Part shown: in pieces, positions 1-5,570 of the stretch
How positions within the stretch are numbered: the stretch's first letter is position 1
Layout: each line of letters begins with the position of its first letter
From: Acidobacteriota bacterium
Lineage (GTDB): Bacteria > Acidobacteriota > Terriglobia > Terriglobales > Acidobacteriaceae
Direction of reading: 5' to 3'
DNA length: 5,570 nucleotides
NCBI GenBank assembly: GCA_021809235.1
Contig: JAKBAG010000196.1
Span: 1-5,570 of the forward strand
The notes under the pieces: model-generated
What the model saw: only the letters and a program-made list of their open reading frames with translations
Told to the model about the DNA's origin: nothing
Databases searched by the model: none
Position numbers and translations under genes: made by a program

Positions 1-28
1 TTATTATTTTGATTAAGTTATCGCGAAT

Positions 29-120
<92 letters not shown>

Positions 121-133
121 GCGTCTGATCCTG

Positions 134-139
134 ATTGTA
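134..139 (-). promoter_or_regulatory. candidate -10 box for tRNA-Ser
   Basis: On the minus strand TACAAT (5 of 6 matches to TATAAT) lies 13 nt before the first base of the tRNA, a fitting distance for a short tRNA leader. No good -35 hexamer is visible 16-18 nt upstream. That region instead holds the small inverted repeat CGCTTGC/GCAAGCG (141-156). The call rests on the -10 match and position alone. Confidence 0.35.
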
Positions 140-234
140 TCGCTTGCTTGCAAGCGTGTGTGCGGATGGATGCAGCTGAGGCAGCGCAGACGGTAATCTG
201 AACCGTAGCGCGAGCCGGCGTGGGAGGCTGGCGT

Positions 235-240
235 GGAGGG
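235..240 (+). promoter_or_regulatory. Shine-Dalgarno site deciding the hslR start
   Basis: GGAGGG ends 7 nt before GTG at 248. A second site, GGGAGG (222-227), ends 5 nt before an in-frame GTG at 233, so two SD-plus-GTG pairs lie in tandem. The 248 start is preferred because it gives MRIDKWLW, the usual beginning of the family. The 233 start would add only MEGAF and cannot be excluded. Confidence 0.5.
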
Positions 241-247
241 TGCATTC

Positions 248-616
248 GTGAGAATCGACAAGTGGTTGTGGGCGGCGCGTTTTTACAAGACGCGTGCTCT
301 GGCTGTGAAGAGCTGCGAGCTGGGGCGCGTGGAGATGAGCGGGCAAACGGTCAAGCCGGCGCGCGAAGTGAAGACCGGCGATCTGCTGCACATCCGCACC
401 GAGGGCGGCGAATACGAGGTGGAAGTGGCTGCTCTCAGTGAGGTACGCGGACCGGCCGCGGTGGCGCAGACGCTCTATCGCGAGACAGAGGCAAGCCGCG
501 CCCGCCGTACGCTCGTCGTCGAGCAGCGCCGTCTGCAGCCGCAGGTGTTCGCTGTTCCCAGCGGCAGGCCGACTAAAAAGGATCGGCGCGATCTGGCGCG
601 ATTGCGTGATCGCTAA
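248..616 (+). CDS. hslR: S4-domain RNA-binding protein, HslR/Hsp15 family
   Basis: The product is a small basic cytoplasmic protein of 122 aa. In E. coli, Hsp15 (HslR) binds free 50S subunits that still carry a nascent chain on tRNA and helps recycle them after heat stress; the same role is inferred here. The S4 alpha-L RNA-binding domain covers about residues 1-60: MRIDKWLWAARFYKTRALA closely matches the E. coli HslR N-terminal block, and VKPAREVKTGDLLHIR is the typical second half with the Gly-Asp turn. The RGPAAVAQTLYRET segment and the basic tail ending RPTKKDRRDLARLRDR also follow HslR order. The length is slightly below the E. coli protein (133 aa). GTG at 248 is chosen for its Shine-Dalgarno site and for conservation starting at residue 1; in-frame GTG at 233 is an alternative giving 127 aa. 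The gene stands alone, divergent from tRNA-Ser and convergent with the amidase. I see no heat-shock operator upstream. A generic S4-domain protein is the only real alternative. Confidence 0.9.
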   Translation: MRIDKWLWAARFYKTRALAVKSCELGRVEMSGQTVKPAREVKTGDLLHIRTEGGEYEVEVAALSEVRGPAAVAQTLYRETEASRARRTLVVEQRRLQPQVFAVPSGRPTKKDRRDLARLRDR

Positions 617-644
617 GCCGCCTTGCGCCTGGCTTCGCGGAGCG

Positions 645-2432
645 CTACGGCATATCGGGCAGCAATCCCTGTTCGACGAGCACGGGAGGGCGGCGGTGGT
701 GCGTGATCTGCTCGTAGGCAAATCCCCAGCCGAGCAGGTCGCCATCGTGCCAGCGGCGGGTGGAGATTTCCAGGCCAAAGGGCAGGCCATTGGGATAAAA
801 GCCGCCGGGCAGCACGATAGCTGGCACGCCCAGAATGTTTACCCAGCTGGTATCGCTGTGCGGGCCTTCGCTGATGGTGCCGGAGATGCCTCCAGTACGG
901 GCGTAGCTTTGCGGCATGGTCTCGTCGGGCGGCGGCATCTGCGTGGCCGGGTACACATAGCCGTCGAGGTGGTAACGGTCGAGGGTGGAGTTGTAGAGGT
1001 CGAGCGCCTGCTGGCGGGGGTGGAAGTAGTTGGCGTTGGCTGCCGGATCGGTTTCCACGCGCATCTGCTGTTGCGGCGGTTCGGTGGTGCGTAGGCGGGT
1101 GGGATTCACCACCGTGTCGGGAATGGACTGGCCGGTAGCCTGATGGTATGCGGCAATGGAGTGGTACTGGGCTGGTCCAAAGAGGCTCAGGAACTGGTTG
1201 GTGCCTTCGGCAACGTAGGGCATGGTGCCGGCACGGCTCACAATCCGGGCAAACGCTGGCGACAGCAGATCGTCGTCAAAGACAATGGTGGCTCCTGCGG
1301 CGCGCAGCCCATCCAGCGCCGCCAGGAAGGCTTTGCGGGTGGAGGCGCGCAACGGAAGAATGGCATCCTTCTCTTCGGCCGCGGCGATGTTTTCCGGAAC
1401 TGCCGCCGGAATACCCTGGAAGGGGATTCCCGAGCCCTGCAGGATGAATGCGGGAACGCCGAAGCGCTTACCGCGCAGGGCTCCCGGCTTCAGATAGCGG
1501 GTATAGGGTCCGGGCTGGGCCTTGGTCGGTGCATCGGTCGTGCGGGGATCCAACGGATCGGACTGCGGCGTGGGATTGGCTGCCGTCATCGCCGTCAGCG
1601 CAATTGCTGCATCCGTGACCGTGCGGGCAATGGGGCCGGTATTGTCCAGCAGCCAGTCCAACGGAGCGATGCCAGCAATGCTGACCAGGCCGCGTGTGGG
1701 GAAGTAGCCTACCACCGCGCTGGTCGCCGCCGGCATCCGGATGGAGTTGCCGGTGTCTGTTCCATTGCCCAGCACTGCGTAGTTGCTGGTGACCGCCGTA
1801 ACCGTGCCCCCGGAGGAGCCACCGGGACTGAAGCGGACATCATAGGCGTTGCCGGTGCGGCCAAAGGCAGAGCTGCGGTTGGTGTCGCTGGCGGCAAAGT
1901 CCGGCATATTCGTGATCCCCAGAAAGACAGCACCGGCTGCGCGAAGCCGGGCCACGATGGTGGCATCCCGCGGCGCAACCAGCTCATGGCCCGGCAGCAT
2001 GTATCCGCTCCAGCCATCGGTCGTCACCTGCCCGGCAATGCTGGTGTTGGCCTTGGTGACGATGGGAACGCCCCAAAGCCAGCCGCGTTCCGGCCAGGAG
2101 GGCAGTGAGCCAGAGGTAAGCTGCTGATCCATGCGGGCTGCCTGAGCAAATGCCTGCCGCCGTTCCGTCGTCTGCACTGCGCGATAGATGGGGTTGTAGC
2201 GGTCGATGCGCGCAAAGTACCAGCCAACCACCTGGGTCACGGTGACGGCATGGGCCGTGTAGAGGCTCTCCAACTGCGGCACGGTGATCTCAAAGAGTTG
2301 GGAGTCCAGCGTGGTTACCCGGGAGGAAGCAGCCTGCAACGTGGGCGCGGCCAGCGCGACCCAGCCAGCGGACAACAGGCAGGCGGCAACGAAAAGAACA
2401 GGAAGCAGACGGATCGATCGGTGACGGAACAT
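645..2432 (-). CDS. exported amidase-signature family hydrolase
   Basis: This 595 aa protein belongs to the amidase signature family, Ser-cisSer-Lys hydrolases that cleave carboxamide bonds to acid plus ammonia or amine. The triad is visible: Lys127 in GVPIVTKAN, cis-Ser206 in PGGSSGG (203-209) and nucleophile Ser230 in GTDTGNSIRMPA. The 24-residue spacing between the two serines equals that in FAAH. An N-terminal signal peptide is clear (RHRSIR, then hydrophobic 9-28, AxA site ALA|AP near 28), so the mature enzyme is probably periplasmic or secreted; VAAC at 15-18 resembles a weak lipobox. This rules against GatA, which is cytoplasmic and about 100 aa shorter. The substrate cannot be read from sequence. 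Oddities are Asn229 where most members have Gly in the oxyanion loop, and an inserted segment near 331-362. ATG at 2432 is the furthest upstream start, since an in-frame TAG lies two codons before it. No strong Shine-Dalgarno site precedes it. The gene diverges from the receptor gene and ends 28 bp from hslR. Confidence 0.93.
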   Translation of the reverse strand: MFRHRSIRLLPVLFVAACLLSAGWVALAAPTLQAASSRVTTLDSQLFEITVPQLESLYTAHAVTVTQVVGWYFARIDRYNPIYRAVQTTERRQAFAQAARMDQQLTSGSLPSWPERGWLWGVPIVTKANTSIAGQVTTDGWSGYMLPGHELVAPRDATIVARLRAAGAVFLGITNMPDFAASDTNRSSAFGRTGNAYDVRFSPGGSSGGTVTAVTSNYAVLGNGTDTGNSIRMPAATSAVVGYFPTRGLVSIAGIAPLDWLLDNTGPIARTVTDAAIALTAMTAANPTPQSDPLDPRTTDAPTKAQPGPYTRYLKPGALRGKRFGVPAFILQGSGIPFQGIPAAVPENIAAAEEKDAILPLRASTRKAFLAALDGLRAAGATIVFDDDLLSPAFARIVSRAGTMPYVAEGTNQFLSLFGPAQYHSIAAYHQATGQSIPDTVVNPTRLRTTEPPQQQMRVETDPAANANYFHPRQQALDLYNSTLDRYHLDGYVYPATQMPPPDETMPQSYARTGGISGTISEGPHSDTSWVNILGVPAIVLPGGFYPNGLPFGLEISTRRWHDGDLLGWGFAYEQITHHRRPPVLVEQGLLPDMP

Positions 2433-2451
2433 GCCCTATTTTGCCCCGGCT

Positions 2452-2457
2452 AGCATA
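2452..2457 (-). promoter_or_regulatory. candidate -10 box for the amidase
   Basis: On the minus strand TATGCT (4 of 6 to TATAAT) lies 19 nt upstream of the amidase ATG. The matching -35 window falls inside the palindrome at 2465-2482 and shows no TTGACA-like hexamer. If this promoter is real it would need help, or it could be blocked, by a protein on the palindrome. This is a weak call resting on position and a partial match. Confidence 0.25.
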
Positions 2458-2464
2458 CGATGCG

Positions 2465-2482
2465 CGGAGAAAATTTTCTCCG
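2465..2482. repeat. perfect 18 bp palindrome, candidate operator
   Basis: CGGAGAAAATTTTCTCCG is a gap-free perfect palindrome, and GCG/CGC flank it with one bulged base (2462-2464 and 2484-2486). It ends 32 bp before the amidase start codon. A symmetric site of this size in a promoter region fits a dimeric regulator. With no loop and no following T-run in either direction it does not look like a terminator. I do not recognise it as the site of a named regulator, and no regulator gene lies in the window. Confidence 0.5.
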
Positions 2483-2811
2483 ACGCTGGGCGGACAATCC
2501 TCCGGCCTGAACTACGAAAACCGGGAAGTTGCACAGGGCGGCTACACTTTTTCATACAAACACAACACAAATTTCATATCCCTGTCATGTGCCCGGCAGG
2601 AAAACTCCCTCTAGAGTGTTGATTTCATGACACGTACCGCAAAGTTGTCCAAAAAGCCAGTTTGGCCATAAACGTGCTAATTAGTAGGCAACATTTAAGC
2701 AGTTTCAGTTCTGAGACGCAGTGCAGGAGGTCAGGCTACCCCCGAAGCTTGACTAAGGTACGACCTTCGCAGTGGTTTCTTGTATGAATCGATGTTTATT
2801 TCCTGAGCGTT

Positions 2812-2817
2812 AGGAGA
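2812..2817 (+). promoter_or_regulatory. Shine-Dalgarno site deciding the receptor start
   Basis: AGGAGA precedes two in-frame ATGs. The ATG at 2819 is only 1 nt away, too close for initiation, whereas the ATG at 2825 lies 8 nt after AGGAG, the usual spacing. An in-frame TGA at 2804-2806 excludes any longer form, so 2825 is chosen. Confidence 0.7.
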
Positions 2818-2824
2818 GATGCCG

Positions 2825-5570
2825 ATGATTTTGTCCTTGCGGAAGTTTGCGGGTCTATCAGATGTGGCTAAAGGCAGGGGGAAGCGTACCGCAACGGTAC
2901 TGCAGAGCCTGGTAATGGTGGGCGCGCTGGTCTTTGGCGTGGCCGTGGGTGTGCGTGGGACAGTGGCCCATGCGCAGGCAAGCACAGCAGCGGGTTCCAT
3001 TGCCGGAACGATCATGGACGGCAAGGGTGCGGTGATTCCGCAGGCTGCAATCACGGTCAAGAACATCCAGACGGGCGCGACGCGAAAGGTCAGCTCGGAT
3101 GGAGCCGGATACTGGACGGCCGGTTCGCTGAATCCCGGCAACTACAGCGTGTCGGTGACGGCCCCCGGATTTTCCACGGCCACCGAGACCGTCGTGGTCC
3201 AGATCGGCAATGTCTCCAACGGCAACATCAAGCTGGCCGTGGGCAGCACGACCCAGGAAGTGGACGTGACCGCCGATGAGACGGTAGTGAACACGACCCA
3301 GTCAACGGTTGGTGGCGTGCTTACGACCCAGCAGATTGACACGCTGCCCATCAGTGGCCGGAACTTCCTCGATCTGGCCCAGCTGCAGCCGGGCGTACAG
3401 CTGCAGAGCGGTGAGACCTTTGATCCTACCAAGGCAGGCTATTCGTCGATCTCTATTAACGGCGTCAACGGACGTACGGCCCGCATTCTGCTCGACGGCC
3501 AGGACATCTCCGACGAGACGGTGGGAACGACGACCATGAACGTGAGCCAGGGATCGATCCAGGAATTTGAGATCTCCCGCTCCTCGCTGGATATATCGAA
3601 CGAGCTGACCAGCTCCGGTGCCGTGACGGTGAGCACCCGCAGCGGTACGAATGCGATCCATGGACAGGCATTTGGACTGTTTCGCGACCAGCGTTCCGGT
3701 GCAGCAGCAGCTCCCGGCGGCACCAACTATCCCTTCCAGCGTAACCAGTTTGGTGGCCGCATCGGTGGTCCGATCATCAAGGACAAGCTCTTCTACTTTG
3801 CCAATGCGGAGCGCGTGAAGCAGGATGCCTTCAACTCCGTGCAGGTGGCAGCTCCCTTTCAGGCACTGAGCGGCGGCTATACCTCGCCCTTCCGCGACAA
3901 CTATGACACGGGCCGCATCGACTACAACGCTCCGGCTGGTGTGCACCTCTTCTTCCGTGGATCGTATGAGGACAACCTGGATGATTCGACCTTCGGATAC
4001 GGATACTCCCGCTACGGCAACAAGGACAACACATACGCACTCGCAGGCGGAGCCGATTTCGTAACAGGCCGCTTCATTCACAGCCTCCGTTGGAGCTATT
4101 TGAAGTTCCACAACCTGATTGGCGATCAGACCGGCTCCGGTGTGCCTAATCTGGCGCCGGGCGTGGAGCTGGATATCAATGGTCTCTACACTGGACCGAA
4201 CCTGCTTGCTCCGCAGCAGACCTACCAGTCCGACAAGCAGTTCCGCTATGACAGCGGCTTCAACGTGAAGAACCACCAGTTCCAGTATGGTGTGAGCCTG
4301 AACCGGATTCTGGGTGGCGGTTTTGCCAGCTTCTTCGGTCTCGCTCCGCAGGTGCAGGGTGACTTCCAGGCAGGTCCGGTCGATGGCGCCAGCTTTGCCA
4401 GCGATCCGACGGACTACTCCACCTCGCTCGTGATTCTGGGCAACGGCGAAGGCTACAACACGGAGATTCCCAGCTTCAACAATCCGGCCGGCGGCCAGGG
4501 AGACTGGCGTCTGGGCATCTACTTCGGAGATACCTGGAAGCTGACCCCGCGTCTGACCGTCAACTACGGTGTGCGTTACTCGCGGGATACGGGTCGCAGC
4601 GATTCGGATCTGGCGCCCATTCCCTGCTCGGCGGCGGTTGCCGTCTGGGGAGCAAACTCTCCCTGCACCACCGGCAACCTGCTGGATGCACTCACCACTC
4701 CCTCCGGACAAAGTCTGAATCTGGGCGGTCGGGTTCGCCAGCCGAACTCCGACTTCGGTCCCAAGTTCGGGTTTGCCTATGACCTGAAGGGCGACGGCAA
4801 GACGGTGATTCGCGGCGGCCTGGGCATTTATTTCGAGAACAACATCTTCAACAACGTTCTCTTTGATCGTCCGGCACGTCTGGCCAAAGGTCTGTTCTTC
4901 GGGACGGGAATTCTGCAGCGCGGCCAAACGAGCTTCACACTGCCCAATGGCACGAAGCTCACGAGCATCAACGGTGTGCCGATTGCCTCTCTGACCACAG
5001 AGTCCATCAAGGCGGCAGCTCCTTCGATTGCGGCTCTGCAGACGCTCTTCCAGACCACGACCAAGGCCGATGGACCGGCTGCGAACAGCAACTACATTGC
5101 CAACAGCCTCTACGAGGATCCGGGCGTCAATGGATATGCGATGTATGCTCCGAACTTCCGGACGGCTCGCTCCATCCAGATCAACATTGGCATGCAGCGG
5201 CAGGTGTGGAAGGGCGCAGTCCTGACGGCGGACTATATTCGCAACGTTGGTGAGCACTTCCAGCAGGCGATTGATGTCAACCACGACGGTGCTGCCTCCA
5301 CGCTGAACACAGCGGCGGCACAGAATGCGATTTCAACTACGACGGCTCAGATGGGCTGCACGGGCGGCTACTCCAGCGCAGCGATTGATTGCGCCATCGC
5401 AGCCGGTGCCACCATCCAGACCTTCGCACAGAACGGGCTGGATTCCGGCATCACCTATGAGTTTGCCAATCCTGCCGCAGCACTGGGCCTGACACCGAAC
5501 ACCGGCGCAGCCTTCGGCGGCGTGAACCCGATGTTTGGTGCCATGTTCATCAACTATCCGATGGGCCGCT
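2825..5570 (+). CDS. Oar-like TonB-dependent outer-membrane receptor, 3' end outside window
   Basis: This is an energy-dependent outer-membrane transporter driven by TonB-ExbBD. The reading frame stays open for 915 codons to the window edge; family members usually reach 1000-1200 aa, so the last barrel strands are missing. Order: long N-terminal signal with basic residues to about 21, hydrophobic 25-47, cleavage VAHA|Q at 50; carboxypeptidase-regulatory/CNA-B-like beta-sandwich about 57-138 (SIAGTIMDGKG to GNIKLAVG); linker with a TonB-box-like EVDVTAD (145-151); plug about 152-275, with LPISGRNFLDLAQLQPGV, ISINGVNGRTARILLDGQDI and VTVSTRSGTN; then beta-barrel opening with NQFGGRIGGPIIKDKLFYFAN (307-327). 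Two close cysteine pairs, Cys601/Cys614 and Cys845/Cys856, sit in probable loops. The class is abundant in Acidobacteria and often linked to uptake of glycans or peptides, but the ligand here cannot be told. There is no adjacent SusD-like gene upstream. The start at 2825 is set by Shine-Dalgarno spacing. Confidence 0.95.
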   Translation, partial: MILSLRKFAGLSDVAKGRGKRTATVLQSLVMVGALVFGVAVGVRGTVAHAQASTAAGSIAGTIMDGKGAVIPQAAITVKNIQTGATRKVSSDGAGYWTAGSLNPGNYSVSVTAPGFSTATETVVVQIGNVSNGNIKLAVGSTTQEVDVTADETVVNTTQSTVGGVLTTQQIDTLPISGRNFLDLAQLQPGVQLQSGETFDPTKAGYSSISINGVNGRTARILLDGQDISDETVGTTTMNVSQGSIQEFEISRSSLDISNELTSSGAVTVSTRSGTNAIHGQAFGLFRDQRSGAAAAPGGTNYPFQRNQFGGRIGGPIIKDKLFYFANAERVKQDAFNSVQVAAPFQALSGGYTSPFRDNYDTGRIDYNAPAGVHLFFRGSYEDNLDDSTFGYGYSRYGNKDNTYALAGGADFVTGRFIHSLRWSYLKFHNLIGDQTGSGVPNLAPGVELDINGLYTGPNLLAPQQTYQSDKQFRYDSGFNVKNHQFQYGVSLNRILGGGFASFFGLAPQVQGDFQAGPVDGASFASDPTDYSTSLVILGNGEGYNTEIPSFNNPAGGQGDWRLGIYFGDTWKLTPRLTVNYGVRYSRDTGRSDSDLAPIPCSAAVAVWGANSPCTTGNLLDALTTPSGQSLNLGGRVRQPNSDFGPKFGFAYDLKGDGKTVIRGGLGIYFENNIFNNVLFDRPARLAKGLFFGTGILQRGQTSFTLPNGTKLTSINGVPIASLTTESIKAAAPSIAALQTLFQTTTKADGPAANSNYIANSLYEDPGVNGYAMYAPNFRTARSIQINIGMQRQVWKGAVLTADYIRNVGEHFQQAIDVNHDGAASTLNTAAAQNAISTTTAQMGCTGGYSSAAIDCAIAAGATIQTFAQNGLDSGITYEFANPAAALGLTPNTGAAFGGVNPMFGAMFINYPMGR

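Larger units (their letters stand above)
2433..2824. other. divergent intergenic region, amidase / TonB-dependent receptor
   Basis: About 390 bp without a gene, more AT-rich than the flanking coding sequence. It holds the perfect palindrome at 2465-2482. A possible receptor promoter has TTGTCC (2645-2650) and CATAAA (2667-2672), each 4 of 6 to consensus with a 16 nt spacer; this is weak and would leave a leader of about 145 nt. Other structure includes distant inverted arms TGTCATG (2583-2589) and CATGACA (2626-2632), three copies of TTTCAT (2550, 2572, 2623), and a short leader hairpin AAGGT-ACG-ACCTT (2755-2767). A ten-codon frame from ATG 2784 (MNRCLFPER) stops at 2811-2813, just before the receptor start. 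No RNA family or riboswitch is recognised. Confidence 0.6.

Noticed and set aside
438..1094. A 218-codon plus-strand frame spanning the hslR end and the amidase 3' end
   Set aside because: It overlaps two well supported genes in another frame or strand, and its composition looks like shadow coding with no domain.
1143..2108. A 321-codon open frame on the plus strand inside the amidase gene
   Set aside because: It is also in codon register with the amidase, so it is explained by rare use of TTA, CTA and TCA. The opposite strand encodes a full amidase with triad and signal peptide.
2465..2482. Reading the palindrome as a transcription terminator
   Set aside because: It has no loop and no following T-run in either orientation, and it lies upstream of both genes rather than downstream.
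3302..5284. A 660-codon open frame on the minus strand inside the receptor gene
   Set aside because: Its codons are exactly in register with the receptor's codons, so it would be stopped only by sense codons TTA, CTA or TCA, which the receptor avoids over this span; its stop at 3302 is a TCA codon read backwards. The receptor frame has clear family motifs, while the antisense product shows no recognisable domain.

Overview
The window looks like ordinary chromosome from an acidobacterium, most likely of the Acidobacteriaceae/Terriglobales type. The main evidence is the right-hand gene, a very long outer-membrane receptor with an N-terminal carboxypeptidase-regulatory-like (CNA-B-like) domain, a plug containing GRNFLDLAQLQPGV and the post-plug run NQFGGRIGGPIIKDKLFYF. 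This receptor style is typical of Acidobacteria, where such genes occur in many copies. Coding sequence is GC-rich and the intergenic DNA is visibly more AT-rich. The taxonomic call is inferred from protein style, not from a marker gene.

Layout, left to right: (1) 31-120, minus strand, a complete tRNA-Ser(UGA) with encoded CCA. (2) 248-616, plus strand, an S4-domain RNA-binding protein of the HslR/Hsp15 ribosome-recycling family, divergent from the tRNA. (3) 645-2432, minus strand, an exported amidase-signature hydrolase that converges on hslR with only 28 bp between stop codons. (4) 2433-2824, a roughly 390 bp divergent intergenic region holding a perfect 18 bp palindrome close to the amidase start. 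(5) 2825 to the window edge, plus strand, the Oar-like TonB-dependent receptor, cut off by the window end inside its beta-barrel.

How the parts may work together: tRNA-Ser and HslR are translation housekeeping genes. The exported amidase and the receptor share a divergent regulatory region and both act in the cell envelope, so they could form a small uptake and degradation pair for an amide- or peptide-containing substrate. This is inferred from position only. I found no CRISPR array, insertion sequence, integrase, phage gene or defence system, and no clear sign of a new biological system. The points most worth a second look are the palindrome beside the amidase promoter region, a Gly-to-Asn change in the amidase oxyanion loop, and the amidase/receptor pairing.
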